NCBI GenBank assembly: GCA_017965765.1
Contig: JAGCPJ010000065.1
Coordinates: 1-52,165, forward strand
Origin: Bacteroidales bacterium
GTDB taxonomy: Bacteria; Bacteroidota; Bacteroidia; Bacteroidales; F082
Length of the DNA stretch: 52,165 bases
Direction of reading: 5' to 3'
Positions 1 to 9,900 of the stretch are shown here, in pieces. The notes beneath the pieces were generated by a model that saw nothing but the letters and a program-made list of their open reading frames with translations, did not search any database and was not told where the DNA came from. A program made the position numbers and the translations under genes. Within the stretch, counting starts at the first letter, position 1. Every line of letters starts with the position of its first letter.

Positions 1-57
1 GCCGCACTCGGCACTAACCCCGCAAAGTAGCGTGTCGACCAATTTCACCACCTGGGC
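1..57 (-). tRNA. Leu-type (class II) tRNA, 5' part only, anticodon position reads GCG
   Basis: Read on the minus strand from position 57, the sequence begins with a GCCCAGG acceptor strand, TG, and a Leu-like D arm with GGT. An anticodon arm follows (CTACT, loop TTGCGGG, GTTAG), then a perfect 4-bp long variable arm (GCCG/CGGC, loop AGTG). The long variable arm and overall layout match tRNA-Leu. The T arm and 3' acceptor strand lie outside the window. The three bases in the anticodon slot (21-23 on the plus strand) give GCG, not the GAG expected for this Leu isoacceptor, and the anticodon stem has one C-T mismatch. It may be a degenerate copy, an edge-of-contig error or a real odd tRNA. A good promoter precedes it. 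Confidence 0.75.
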
Positions 58-70
58 TTGATTTCGGCTG

Positions 71-100
71 CAAAGGTACTACTATTTTTGAAACTAGCAA
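71..100 (-). promoter_or_regulatory. Bacteroidota promoter for the tRNA
   Basis: On the minus strand TTG (98-100) lies exactly 19 bases upstream of a TAccTTTG -7 box (71-78). The box ends 13 bases before the first tRNA base, which suits a short leader that would be trimmed off. Confidence 0.7.
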
Positions 101-124
101 GTGTTTTTTCAACTTTTTTTCAAT

Positions 125-156
125 AAAAAAAACGCGGCCGTAGGACCGCGTTTTTT
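125..156 (-). terminator. Rho-independent terminator after rplT
   Basis: AACGCGG and CCGCGTT arms (stem bases 131-137 and 146-152, 8-base loop) are flanked by A-run and T-run on both sides, so the hairpin works in either direction. It lies just past the rplT stop and before the tRNA promoter, closing the thrS-rplT operon. Confidence 0.8.
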
Positions 157-174
157 ATAGCTGACAAGCGTTGT

Positions 175-519
175 TTACTTCACTTTTTCAACGATAGCCT
201 TGAAAGCTTCCGGGTTGTTCAGGGCCAGGTCGGCCAAGACTTTGCGGTTGATTTCGATACCGGCCTTGTTCAGCTTGTCGATGAACACGCTGTAAGACAT
301 GTCGTATTCACGGACGGCTGCGTTGATACGGACGATCCACAGGGATCTGAAGTCACGCTTCTTGTTCCTTCTGTCGCGGTAAGCGTAGGTTTGTCCTTTT
401 TCGTAGGAGTTTTTCGCCACAGTCCAGACATTCTTTCTGGTTCTGAACTGACCTTTGGTCTTTTTGAGGATTTTCTTGCGCCTGGCTCTAGAGGCCACAG
501 CATTGACTGATCTTGTCAT
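175..519 (-). CDS. rplT: 50S ribosomal protein L20
   Basis: The 114-residue basic protein has the family's usual length and its Arg/Lys-rich N-terminal helix (residues 1-60, with [13 protein letters not shown] near 11-23), which threads into 23S rRNA, followed by the compact C-terminal domain. L20 is needed early in large-subunit assembly. It is the last gene of thrS-infC-rpmI-rplT and is followed at once by a terminator. The 75-base gap to rpmI contains a GC-rich patch (544-562). In other bacteria L20 represses its own operon by binding the leader; I did not identify such a site here. Confidence 0.97.
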   Translation of the reverse strand: MTRSVNAVASRARRKKILKKTKGQFRTRKNVWTVAKNSYEKGQTYAYRDRRNKKRDFRSLWIVRINAAVREYDMSYSVFIDKLNKAGIEINRKVLADLALNNPEAFKAIVEKVK

Positions 520-594
520 TTCTTTTGATTTTTTCGTTCAGCGCCCCGCCCCATTGCGGGATCTTTTCTGCTGAGACAAAGTTAAACAATTGAT

Positions 595-789
595 TTACTT
601 GAGAAGCATTTGTTTGACGACTTTCTCATCCGCTCTCTCGACGATGGCGGTATGATCCAGATTGCGTTTTCTCTTCTGGCTCTTCTTGGTCAGAATGTGG
701 CCATGATAGGCATGCTTCCTTTTGATTTTGCCGGTACCCGTCAATTCGAAACGTTTCTTAGCACCGGACTTGGTCTTCATTTTCGGCAT
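595..789 (-). CDS. rpmI: 50S ribosomal protein L35
   Basis: The 64-residue, very basic protein starts [14 protein letters not shown], the hallmark L35 N-terminus, and contains the conserved [13 protein letters not shown] stretch near residues 30-42. It is a small component of the large ribosomal subunit. It lies between infC (39-base gap) and rplT (75-base gap) on the same strand, the standard operon order. Length and sequence are ordinary for the family. Confidence 0.97.
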   Translation of the reverse strand: MPKMKTKSGAKKRFELTGTGKIKRKHAYHGHILTKKSQKRKRNLDHTAIVERADEKVVKQMLLK

Positions 790-828
790 TTTACTATATA
801 GTTAACAGTTAACGGTTTGTATTTTCAG

Positions 829-1395
829 TTATTTCTTGGTGCTTTTAGGAGCGATCATCATCATCATGCGCTTGCCTTCCAGCTTCGGCATCATCTCCAC
901 CTTGCCAAACTCTTCCAGCTCCTGGGCGAACCTAAGCAACATGATCTCGCCTTGGTCCTTATAGACGATGGAGCGTCCTCTGAAGAGCACTTCCACCCTT
1001 ACCTTGTTGCCGTCTTGGAGGAAACGCTTGGCGTGGTTCAACTTGAACTCAAAGTCGTGATCGTCCGTTTGGGGGCCAAGTCGGATTTCCTTGATCACGG
1101 TCTTGCTTGCGTTCGACATGATCTCCTTTTGCTTTTTCTTTTGGTCGAAGATGAACTTCTTGTAGTCCATGACCTTGCAGACCGGAGGATTGGAGTCCGG
1201 AGAGATCTCCACCAGATCCAGCCCCATGTTCTCTGCGATGCGCAGAGCTTCCTTGATGGGATAGATGTTGGTATCGATGCCTTCGCCGACCACTCTTACC
1301 ATCGGAGCCTTGATTTCTTCGTTGATCCGATGTTGGTCTTCGCCTTTCTTGTTGTTACGCGGCGCGTTGTTTCCTCTGTTGGGGAGCTGTGCTAT
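829..1395 (-). CDS. infC: Translation initiation factor IF-3 (non-AUG start)
   Basis: IF-3 binds the 30S subunit, keeps the subunits apart and checks initiator tRNA and start codon. Family motifs include HRINEEIKAP, LDLVEISPDSNPPVCKVMDYKKF and GPQTDDHDFEFKL. The first in-frame ATG (1302) falls after the conserved HRINEEI block, so it cannot be the start. Reading upstream, the frame stays open through AQLPNRGNN to a stop at 1410-1408. The only plausible starts are ATA at 1395-1393, nine bases after an AGGAG Shine-Dalgarno, or ATT at 1404-1402, which touches that AGGAG. I chose ATA (188 residues, beginning MAQLP). Rare start codons are characteristic of infC and allow self-repression, because IF-3 discriminates against them. 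Operon: thrS lies 47 bases upstream and rpmI follows. Confidence 0.93.
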   Translation of the reverse strand: MAQLPNRGNNAPRNNKKGEDQHRINEEIKAPMVRVVGEGIDTNIYPIKEALRIAENMGLDLVEISPDSNPPVCKVMDYKKFIFDQKKKQKEIMSNASKTVIKEIRLGPQTDDHDFEFKLNHAKRFLQDGNKVRVEVLFRGRSIVYKDQGEIMLLRFAQELEEFGKVEMMPKLEGKRMMMMIAPKSTKK

Positions 1396-1442
1396 TGTTT
1401 TAATCTCCTATACTTTTGTTAAACACCTTATTTATTAATGCA

Positions 1443-3389
1443 TCATCTGATGCTTTGTTCTTCTTTTACTTTTTCGTTGATCATCTTGGCGAAATCCTCG
1501 ATGCTCATCGATCCCATATCCACCTGGCCGTGGGCTCTGACGGAGACCGCATTTTCGTTCTCCTCCTTCTCGCCCACGATGACCATGTAAGGATACTTCT
1601 TCATTTCGGCATCGCGGATCTTACGACCGATCTTCTCGTTGCGTTCGTCAATGAGGCTGCGAATATCGGACTTTTTCAGATAGGTTTGCACTTTCTGGGC
1701 AAAATCCATGTATTTTTCGCTCACCGGGAGGATGATGACCTGGTCAGGAGCCAGCCACAGCGGGAATTCACCGGCACAGTGCTCGAGCAGCACGGCGACG
1801 AAACGTTCCATGGAGCCGAACGGAGCTCTGTGGACCATCACGGGACGGTGTTTCTCATTGTCGGCACCGATATAGCTGAGGTCGAAACGCTCCGGCAGGT
1901 TGTAGTCCACCTGGATGGTACCCAGCTGCCACTTACGACCCAGGGCGTCTTTCACCATGAAGTCGAGTTTCGGTCCGTAGAACGCGGCTTCACCGTATTC
2001 CACATGAGCCGGAAGACCTTTCTCGGCACAAGCTTCCTGGATGGCTGCCTCTGCCTTTGCCCAGTTCTCGTCGGTACCCACATACTTCTCATGATCGTTG
2101 GGGTCGCGGAGCGAGATCTGAGCCTCGAAGTTCTGGAAGTTCAGCGCCTTGAAGATGATCTCGATGATTTCCATCACGCGGATGAACTCTTCCTTCACCT
2201 GATCGGGACGGCAGAAGATATGGGCATCATCTTGGGTAAACGAACGCACGCGGGTCAGGCCGTGGAGCTCGCCGCTCTGCTCATAGCGATACACCGTACC
2301 GAACTCAGCGCAGCGGAAAGGCAGGTCTTTGTAGGAACGCGGCTTGTTCTTGAAGATCATGCAGTGATGGGGGCAGTTCATGGGCTTCAGCAGGTACTCC
2401 TCTCCTTCTTCCGGAGTGGTGATCGGACGGAAGCTGTCCTCGCCGTAGTGATCCCAGTGACCGGAGGTGACATACAGTTGCTTGCCACCGATATGAGGAG
2501 TGATGACTTGCTCGTAGCCATATTCCTTCTGGATCTTGGTCAGGTAGTCCTGAAGACGCAGTCGGAGTTCAGTGCCTTTGGGCAGCCAGATCGGGAGGCC
2601 CTTACCCACCATGTCGCTGAACATGAACAGTTCCAATTCGCGACCGAGTTTGCGGTGGTCACGTTTCTTGGCTTCCTCCAGCAGCACGAGGTACTCTTCG
2701 AGTTCCTTCTGCTTCGGGAAGGTGATGCCATAGACGCGGGTGAGCTGCTTGCGCTTCTCATCACCACGCCAGTAGGCACCAGCCAACGAAGTCAGCTTCA
2801 CAGCCTTGATGAAACTGGTGTTCGGGATATGGGGACCACGGCAAAGGTCGGTGAAGTTGCCATTCCTATAATAGGTAATGGTACCATCCTCAAGATCGTT
2901 GATCAATTCCACCTTATAAGGATCGCCCTTCTCGGTGAAATATTTGAGTGCATCGGCTTTGCTGACTTCAACACGCTCGAAGGTCTCCTTCTCGCGGGCC
3001 AGTTCAAGCATCTTCTTCTCGATGTTGGCCAGGTCGGCTTCCGTCAAAGTGATGTCGCCGGTGTCTATGTCATAGTAAAAACCATTGTCAACGGCAGGGC
3101 CGATGCCAAACTTCACGCCAGGATACAGCGCTTCAATAGCGGCGGCCATCAAGTGGGCTGAAGAGTGCCACATCGCGGCCTTACCTTCAGGATCGTTCCA
3201 GGTGAAAAGCTGGAGGGTAGCGTCTTCCTCAATCGGTCTGGTAGCATCCCATTTCATGCCATTGACATTGGCAGCAAGGACGTTACGGGCCAGACCCTCG
3301 CTCAAACTCATGGCGATATCGAGCGGAGTGACGCCGGATTCATACTGTCTGACACTCTGGTCAGGGAAGGTTATATTGATCATTGTCAT
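1443..3389 (-). CDS. thrS: Threonyl-tRNA synthetase
   Basis: The enzyme charges tRNA-Thr with threonine in the cytoplasm. The 648-residue length is typical. Domain order: TGS (about 1-62), the editing/SAD domain with its HxxxH (HSSAH, about residue 75), the class II catalytic core and the C-terminal anticodon-binding domain. The zinc-binding triad is visible as the Cys of MNCPHH, the His of QDDAHIF and the His of MVHRAPFG. Motif 2 ([13 protein letters not shown]) and motif 3 (GSMERF) are present. It is the first gene of the thrS-infC-rpmI-rplT operon. A possible -7 box lies 20 bases upstream of the ATG. Confidence 0.98.
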   Translation of the reverse strand: MTMINITFPDQSVRQYESGVTPLDIAMSLSEGLARNVLAANVNGMKWDATRPIEEDATLQLFTWNDPEGKAAMWHSSAHLMAAAIEALYPGVKFGIGPAVDNGFYYDIDTGDITLTEADLANIEKKMLELAREKETFERVEVSKADALKYFTEKGDPYKVELINDLEDGTITYYRNGNFTDLCRGPHIPNTSFIKAVKLTSLAGAYWRGDEKRKQLTRVYGITFPKQKELEEYLVLLEEAKKRDHRKLGRELELFMFSDMVGKGLPIWLPKGTELRLRLQDYLTKIQKEYGYEQVITPHIGGKQLYVTSGHWDHYGEDSFRPITTPEEGEEYLLKPMNCPHHCMIFKNKPRSYKDLPFRCAEFGTVYRYEQSGELHGLTRVRSFTQDDAHIFCRPDQVKEEFIRVMEIIEIIFKALNFQNFEAQISLRDPNDHEKYVGTDENWAKAEAAIQEACAEKGLPAHVEYGEAAFYGPKLDFMVKDALGRKWQLGTIQVDYNLPERFDLSYIGADNEKHRPVMVHRAPFGSMERFVAVLLEHCAGEFPLWLAPDQVIILPVSEKYMDFAQKVQTYLKKSDIRSLIDERNEKIGRKIRDAEMKKYPYMVIVGEKEENENAVSVRAHGQVDMGSMSIEDFAKMINEKVKEEQSIR

Positions 3390-3408
3390 ATCCTTTTAAA
3401 AAAGCGTG

Positions 3409-3440
3409 CAAAAATACAATTTTTTTTGATACAAATTCAA
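3409..3440 (-). promoter_or_regulatory. Possible promoter of the thrS operon
   Basis: A minus-strand TAttTTTG box lies at 3409-3416. The nearest TTG (3438-3440) is 21 bases upstream, slightly longer than the usual 19, so the -33 assignment is uncertain. Confidence 0.5.
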
Positions 3441-3441
3441 T

Positions 3442-6225
3442 TTATTGTAAAATATTGTTTTTGATTAGTTTGACCACGGTATTTCCCTGGTCGCATTTCA
3501 AGTTCAGGAAATAGGTTCCTTCTGAAAGATGTTGAATATCAATAACTTGTGTTTCTTCATTGGATTTCTGCACAAGAACCACTTGGCCAAGCAAGTTGAT
3601 CACGGACACTTCCCGAAGTCCCTTGGCACATACACGAACCTGGTCGCAAGCGGGATTAGGATACACTGATACGGCATCTTCGGCGACATTCGGGACACTG
3701 GAGGACCCATTGAAACAAATCGTCATGGAAGCATACTCCGACATCGTCGGGGTCTTCCCTACCACAAAATAGCAATAGGTTTGGTCAACGGTGGCATTCT
3801 CATCGACGTAGCTGTTTTCCGTGAGGTGATCCGCCAACAGTTCGCCATTGCGATACACTGCATACTCCTCGGCGACGTAAGCGTCTGTCCATGTCAAGGC
3901 CAGACCCTGCTCAGTAACGGCACAGGTCAGGTCTGTTGGGATCACGGTCTTGTTGAAACCCACAAAGTTCAACTCAGGTTGATCCATGGCATTGGCGTAA
4001 GTTGAAACGTTGTCCACGTTGGTATAACAGGCGGCCACTGCATATTCATAGAAATCGCAAGGAAGTATCTTGACATTATCGGCGTATGTCGTGGAAGTGG
4101 TTGCCTTGATGCGTTTGAACGCTCCTCCCTTAGGTCTCCGATAGACCACATACCCTGTCTCTCCACCCTCGGCGGAGGGTTCCCAAGTCAGCTGAAGTTT
4201 TCCTTGGGCGTTGAACTCCCAACGGAGATTGGAGGGACAAGCGTAGGTCGATTCCGGTTGGACATTGCAGATGTTGGAGGGAGCCGACTCCACGGCACCA
4301 TCAAACGAAGTGACTTTATAGGTATGGAAGAGTCCTTCTGTATTGGCATCGACAAAAACGGTCGATGAAGTCACATCATACAATAGTCCGTCGCGATATA
4401 CAAAGTAAAGGTTGTTGGTCCCGCCCTTGACTTCCCATTGCAACTGGGCAGTCTGGCCGTTGGCAACCCCTGTCAAATTGAATGGGGATGCGCCATTTTC
4501 CGAGTCATCGCAAGCATTGGACACGACAAAGAAGGTTCCTTCCTCCAAGTCTGCGGAAGAACCGTTGAAGACAACCATCTCTCGGTTGTTTCCATCAAAG
4601 ATGGTAAACCCAAGTTGCTCCACGGCTTGCTGAGGTTTCACCCAGGCAAAGGAAAGGTCTCCTAGGGGCATGTTGAAGCTCATTGACCTAGCTTTTGAGT
4701 CAGGCGTAAGTTGTGCAAACTCAACACCTTTCCCATCGCGGACAGACACGTATGCGCCTTGCCACCCTTCCGCGTCGGAAGAAGTCATCTCGATGGACCA
4801 AGGACAAGTCGGGCCTAATGCCACATCTTCAGCGACAACCTTGGTGCTGGAAACTCCATGGGACACGGCATAGACCGAATAGCTCGCTTTGACGGGGAGG
4901 AAATGGTCAGTAAAGGTCAGGGTCTCTCCCACTGCTGGAGCTTCAACGGTATAGATGACATCCCCATTCCTGCAGACCACGATGCTGTCGATGTCATCGA
5001 TGGCATCGTCATGGATGGTTTTGGTAGGATTGGTCCAAGTCAAGGTAGCGCTGAACTCCGTATCTTCGTGCGACACCACACTGAAGTCCGTGGGGCATTG
5101 CGGCATATAGTCATACACGTCAGCAGGAACATAGCAAGTGATGGCGGAAGCCCAATTGGCGTAGTCGATTTCGTCGATGACGAAAAAGCCATCGCTGCTG
5201 CCGCCCCAACCCCAATTGAAATGGAACATGTCGTTATCGTCGTAGCCGTCGCAAACGAAAGCATGTCCCCCACTGTTGCTATAGCCGCCATAATACACTG
5301 GCCATCCGAGGTCGATTTGTTCTTTCAAGAGCATCTGCCATTCAAACAGGTCGTAGTAGTCACGATAATTCTGTTCAGCATGGCCAGAGTAGTTGAAATA
5401 CTTGTTGATGGCGCGAGGCACATCCTCGGAAAAGGCTCCGCTACCGTTGGGTCCGAAAGCCATATCCACGGCGATGGCGCAATGGTACATGAGCAGTGCC
5501 ACCGCTTCGATTTCTTCCGTTGTAGAGGAAGAGGTCGAGATATGGTCAGGCATGTGTTCCCAATTATAGGTAGTGGCGCCGAAGTTGGCCGAAAGATGTC
5601 CGTAGGAGCTATAGTAGGAGTGCGTTCCTCTGCCTTGGGCAGGTGCGTTCCATTGCTTCATGACCTGAGACATGGCGGTGGCTACACAACCGGCATAGCA
5701 ACGGCCGCCGGGACCGCTGGCGGCTTCCGGTGCATAATAATTATAAGGTGCGTTCTGATTCCATTTGGTCTCACAAATAAAAGAGGCTTCCTTGCCACCG
5801 TTGCGAGAGATTGGTTTTCCTCCCTGAAGCAGCGACTGCCATTCCTCTTGGGCATCCGATGGCAAGACCGCCTTGGTGCTGGAGCGGGCTTCGATGATCT
5901 TATCCAGATAGAACATCATCTCCGGAGATCTGTTTTCCTTCGGGAAGGCACCTTCTTCGGAATAGCCCACCACGGGACGGAAACGGTCATCGGCAGAGAT
6001 GATGACGAAGCCGTTGTCACCGACATTAAACACATAGAAGCAGGGCTCACCCTTTTCCATTGTCCCTGTATAGACCAGCTGCAGGTCTGCGGCCCTAGAG
6101 CATTGAGCGAAAGAGCTCGCAACAAATTGTCGGCCAGCTATTTCAGCTTTATCTACAGCGACTGGCCCAGCCTTAAGGGATAGCACGGCTGAGATGATGG
6201 CCAAAGTAATCAGAATTCTTTTCAT
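3442..6225 (-). CDS. Secreted C10-family (streptopain-like) cysteine peptidase with T9SS C-terminal signal
   Basis: The 927-residue exported protease starts at the Met followed by KRILITL, a clear signal peptide (about 1-19) preceded by AGGA; longer in-frame starts would add a charged non-signal extension. An inhibitory propeptide-like domain (about 25-125, with GFVIISADDRFRPVVGYSEEG) is followed by the peptidase domain. Catalytic Cys180 lies in CYAGCVATAMSQVMKQW, His321 in SGGHAFVCDGY, and Trp338/Trp340 in FNWGWGG. Several beta-sandwich/fibronectin-like modules follow. The last 80 residues carry a T9SS type A sorting domain (VSVYPNPACDQV, then VINLLGQVV, then GTYFLNL and VVKLIKN), which predicts outer-membrane translocation and surface attachment or release. 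Substrate unknown. Confidence 0.93.
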   Translation of the reverse strand: MKRILITLAIISAVLSLKAGPVAVDKAEIAGRQFVASSFAQCSRAADLQLVYTGTMEKGEPCFYVFNVGDNGFVIISADDRFRPVVGYSEEGAFPKENRSPEMMFYLDKIIEARSSTKAVLPSDAQEEWQSLLQGGKPISRNGGKEASFICETKWNQNAPYNYYAPEAASGPGGRCYAGCVATAMSQVMKQWNAPAQGRGTHSYYSSYGHLSANFGATTYNWEHMPDHISTSSSTTEEIEAVALLMYHCAIAVDMAFGPNGSGAFSEDVPRAINKYFNYSGHAEQNYRDYYDLFEWQMLLKEQIDLGWPVYYGGYSNSGGHAFVCDGYDDNDMFHFNWGWGGSSDGFFVIDEIDYANWASAITCYVPADVYDYMPQCPTDFSVVSHEDTEFSATLTWTNPTKTIHDDAIDDIDSIVVCRNGDVIYTVEAPAVGETLTFTDHFLPVKASYSVYAVSHGVSSTKVVAEDVALGPTCPWSIEMTSSDAEGWQGAYVSVRDGKGVEFAQLTPDSKARSMSFNMPLGDLSFAWVKPQQAVEQLGFTIFDGNNREMVVFNGSSADLEEGTFFVVSNACDDSENGASPFNLTGVANGQTAQLQWEVKGGTNNLYFVYRDGLLYDVTSSTVFVDANTEGLFHTYKVTSFDGAVESAPSNICNVQPESTYACPSNLRWEFNAQGKLQLTWEPSAEGGETGYVVYRRPKGGAFKRIKATTSTTYADNVKILPCDFYEYAVAACYTNVDNVSTYANAMDQPELNFVGFNKTVIPTDLTCAVTEQGLALTWTDAYVAEEYAVYRNGELLADHLTENSYVDENATVDQTYCYFVVGKTPTMSEYASMTICFNGSSSVPNVAEDAVSVYPNPACDQVRVCAKGLREVSVINLLGQVVLVQKSNEETQVIDIQHLSEGTYFLNLKCDQGNTVVKLIKNNILQ

Positions 6226-6252
6226 TGGTTTTCCTTTTTGTTTTGTTACCGC

Positions 6253-6286
6253 AAGACCCCGTTTCAGGCATCTGGAACGGGGTCTT
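6253..6286. terminator. 11-bp perfect stem-loop upstream of the C10 peptidase
   Basis: The arms AAGACCCCGTT (6253-6263) and AACGGGGTCTT (6276-6286) pair perfectly around a 12-base loop. It lies between the small lipoprotein gene and the peptidase, both on the minus strand, 28 bases before the peptidase ATG. No clean T-run follows, so it may be a weak terminator or a 5' leader structure of the peptidase mRNA. Confidence 0.55.
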
Positions 6287-6342
6287 AATTTACGTTTGGA
6301 GATCTTCTTTAGGTTGCCGATCCCCATCTAGATAGGAATGCT

Positions 6343-6720
6343 TTATTCCTCTTCTTCGACGGGTTCGTCAAAAGCGGAGTCGTCTTCGTCTCCCATACCA
6401 AAGAAGTCGTCTTCCTTGCAGCCCAATTCGGCTTTTTTCTTCTGCATGGTCTCAGTCAAAGACTCTGAGTACTTGTTGAGTTCTTCTTGTTCAGCCTCTG
6501 AGATAGCGTCGATACCTTCAACGCCGAGCATTCCAAGCAGACCAAAGGCGGCCATGTCAACATCGTCGCAAGTCTTTGCTTTTTCTACGTTCTTGGCAAC
6601 TTTGTCAAGGACCTTCTTTGCACCATTGAAAGCCTTTGAATGGCCATTATCACCACCGCCGCAAGCGGCAAAGCAGAACATGAGCACTGTCATGACTGCA
6701 CCGAGCAATACTTTTTTCAT
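6343..6720 (-). CDS. Small acidic lipoprotein, function unknown
   Basis: The 125-residue protein has a lipoprotein signal peptide ending in FAAC, with Cys20 as the predicted lipidated residue followed by GGGDNG. The mature part is mostly helical, with two more cysteines in KTCDD and LGCKE. It ends in a strongly acidic tail (DEDDSAFDEPVEEEE). I do not recognise a family. It lies upstream of the secreted C10 peptidase on the same strand but is separated by a stem-loop. A TAtaTTTG box lies 26 bases before its ATG. The location is most likely periplasmic or outer-membrane anchored. Confidence 0.8.
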   Translation of the reverse strand: MKKVLLGAVMTVLMFCFAACGGGDNGHSKAFNGAKKVLDKVAKNVEKAKTCDDVDMAAFGLLGMLGVEGIDAISEAEQEELNKYSESLTETMQKKKAELGCKEDDFFGMGDEDDSAFDEPVEEEE

Positions 6721-6746
6721 AGTTTTAATAATTGTAAATTAGCGGA

Positions 6747-6754
6747 CAAATATA
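6747..6754 (-). promoter_or_regulatory. -7 box of the small lipoprotein gene
   Basis: Minus-strand TAtaTTTG. A TTG 16 bases upstream could be the -33 element, closer than usual. Confidence 0.5.
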
Positions 6755-6869
6755 CATATTTATTTTGAAACAACCTCTATTTTCTCCTAAAAAAAAGTTT
6801 TCAACAAATAATGTTGATTTTTCGTATCAAAAAGTCGGGATTGGGAGGCCAACCTAACGTAGCTTTTGT

Positions 6870-6877
6870 TATTTTTG
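6870..6877 (+). promoter_or_regulatory. -7 box upstream of the Oar-like receptor
   Basis: TAttTTTG about 67 bases before the ATG, giving a leader of about 60 bases. No TTG lies at the right distance, so only the -7 element is supported. Confidence 0.45.
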
Positions 6878-6944
6878 CGCAACGGTTGGAACGAGTATTT
6901 TTTTTAGTTAAATCACATTATATTTCTAACTTAATAGTATCATT

Positions 6945-9900
6945 ATGAAAAGGTTATTTACTTTGTTTCTGGTGATGGCTTTTTCCATCACCCTGATGGC
7001 GCAAGTGACGACATCAAGCATCGGAGGTAAGGTCGTTGACGCAAGCGGTCCGCTACCTGGTGCAACGGTCATTGCTACCCACGTCCCTTCTGGCACCTAC
7101 TATGGTACCACCACCAACAGTGAAGGCCGCTATAGCATGCAAGGCATGAGGGTCGGCGGTCCTTACACCATCGAAGTACGCTTCATCGGCTACAAATCCA
7201 CAAAAGCAGAAGGCGTCAATTTGAAATTGGGTGAGGTTCATCGCGCCGACTTCGTGCTGCAGAGCGAGGCCATCGGTCTTGGCGAGGTAGTCATCTCAAA
7301 CGAGGCCGTGAAAACGATTAGCAAATCAGCCTCAACAACCATTAGCACTGAGGAGATTGCCAATCTGCCCACCATCAACCGTAGCATCACCGACGTGGTC
7401 AAGGTGTCGCCCTACGCCAACGGCATGAGCTTTGCCGGTAGCGACGGACGTTCCACCAACTTCACCGTTGACGGTGCCAACTTCAACAACAACTTCGGTC
7501 TGAGCAGCAACCTCCCCGGCGGTGGCACACCTATCTCCGTGGATGCTCTTGAAGAAATTCAAGTGGTGATCGCTCCTTTTGACGTCCGCCAGTCCAACTT
7601 CGTCGGCGGTGGCATCAACGCCATCACCAAGTCAGGCACCAACCAATTCCACGGTTCAGCCTACACCTATTACAACAACCAGACCATGCGTGGCAACACC
7701 CTGATGGGTGAAACCCTTGAAACTCCTCGTCCGGAAGAAAGCGTCTTCACTTACGGCGCCACGGTCGGCGGTCCTATCGTGAAGAACAAATTGTTCTTCT
7801 TCTTGAATGCTGAAAGAACCGAGGAGCCCTCTGAGGTCATCCAATACCGTCCGGATGATGCAAATGCCGCTATCCTTGACAAGGTCTATGACCATTTGAA
7901 GAACAAATACAACTACGACGCAGGTTCTTATACCAACTATCCTGGCGGCAACAACAACCTGAAGCTTTTGGCCCGTATCGACTGGAACATCAACGACAAC
8001 AATAAATTGATGTTCCGTTTCAACAGGACCGGCAACACCCAATGGTATGCCCCCAACGGCAACTCCTGCGACGATAACTTCCGCAACTATTCCTACAACC
8101 GCTCCAGCGCCATTTCCTTCCCGTTCTCGAACAACATGTATTCCCAGCGTAACGATGTAACGTCGTTCGCCACTGAATTGAACAGCCGTTTCTCAACCCA
8201 GTTGAGCAACCAGTTCTTGTTCACCTTCTCTGACATCAACGACCAACGCGGTTCCAACTCCAGCATCTTCCCCCACATCGACATCATGAGCGGTTGGGAT
8301 GATTTTCAGGAGACCGGCAACTTCATCCCGTTCACCAGCGTCGGCTACGAGCTCTTCACCTATAATAATGGTGTGAAAAACAGAGTGTTCAACGCCACCG
8401 ACAACATCACCTACTACACGGGTAACCACAAGATCACCGCAGGTGTCAACTGGGAACGCCAAACTGCCAGCAACTCCTACATGCGTAACGGTACCGGTTA
8501 CTATCGTTTCGCCAGCGTTGACGACTTCCTGACCGGTGCTCGTCCGTTGAGCTTTGCCCTTACCGCTGGTAACAATGGCGAAATGAACCCCCGTGGTGAA
8601 GTCACCTACAACCAATTCGGTTTGTATGCCCAGGATGACTGGAACATCACTGACAACTTCAAACTGAACTTCGGTGTCCGCGCCGACGGTATGTTCTTCG
8701 ATGACTCACAACTGATGACCAACAATGCCATCCTCAATTACAACATGGGCGGCAACGTTGTCAACACCGGCAAGTGGCCCACCAACCGCGTTCAGGCTTC
8801 ACCTCGCGTTGGCTTCACTTGGAATGCCACCGATGACCTTACCGTGCGTGGCGGTACTGGATTCTTCCAAGGCCGTCTGCCCCTCGTATTCTTCACCAAC
8901 ATGCCTCAGAACGCCGGTATGATCCAGTCCAGCTGGAACAAGAACGGATTCAGCGGTAGCATCGTCAATGATTCAATCCAAGGTTATATTGTCAACTATA
9001 CCGATGTAACTGCAGCCCACTTGGATGCACTGGTAAAACCCGACGGTACCTATATCACCGATGTCAATGAAATGATCAACGCACTCGGCCTCAACACCAC
9101 CGTTACCGAGGAAGACGGTCAACTCACTGGCGACATCAACGGTGTTGATCCCAACTTCAGAATGCCTCAGATTTGGAAATCCATGCTCGGCGTTGACTGG
9201 GATGTCCCGGTATCCTTCCCGTTGACCTTCACTGTTGAAGGTATGTTCAACAAGACCCTCTGGGGTGTCCGCCTTGTGGACTGGAACCTCAAGTATGACA
9301 TGATTGCCAACGCAGGCAAAGAATACCGTTTCGATGGTCCCGACAATCGTATCAACTACGCTCTCTTTGTAGATGAAGAAGGCAACCCGAACTACACGTA
9401 TGGCACACATAGCGCTTACGTCCTGACCAACGACAGAGAGGGCTATGGCTATACCATCAACGTCGCCGTCAACACTACTCCTTTCAAGAACTTCAACCTC
9501 AGTGCTGCTTACACCCACACTGAAAGCAAGGAGATCTCCGGCATGCCCGGCAGCGCCGCCTCTTCAGCTTACAGCGGACTCTACAGCATCGACGGTCCTA
9601 CCTTCTCCCTCCTGCAGCGCAGCCAATATGTCATTCCTGACAAGGTCACCGCTTCTGCCAGTTACATGTTCCCGAGCCTCTTCGATGGCGACGGCGTTAG
9701 AGTCAGCTTGTTCTACACAGCCTTCTCACAGGGTGCCTACAGCTACATCTACTCCAACGACCTTAACGGTGACGGTATCAAGACCGACCTTCTGTTCATT
9801 CCGAACAGCGCCAACGACCTTCTTTGGGTCAGCGATGATGACAAGGCCGCTTTCCAAACCTTCATGGACAACGACCCGTATCTGAGCTCACACAAGGGAC

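Noticed and set aside
1416-3161. A 581-codon open frame on the plus strand opposite thrS
   Set aside because: It is the antisense shadow of thrS, has no recognisable domain, and thrS is unmistakable.
4858-6183. A 441-codon plus-strand frame opposite the C10 peptidase
   Set aside because: Antisense shadow: low-complexity His/Val/Gly-rich translation and no family motif.
6226-6327. A longer N-terminus for the C10 peptidase
   Set aside because: The extra 34 residues are basic and precede a perfect signal peptide; they include the stem-loop at 6253-6286.
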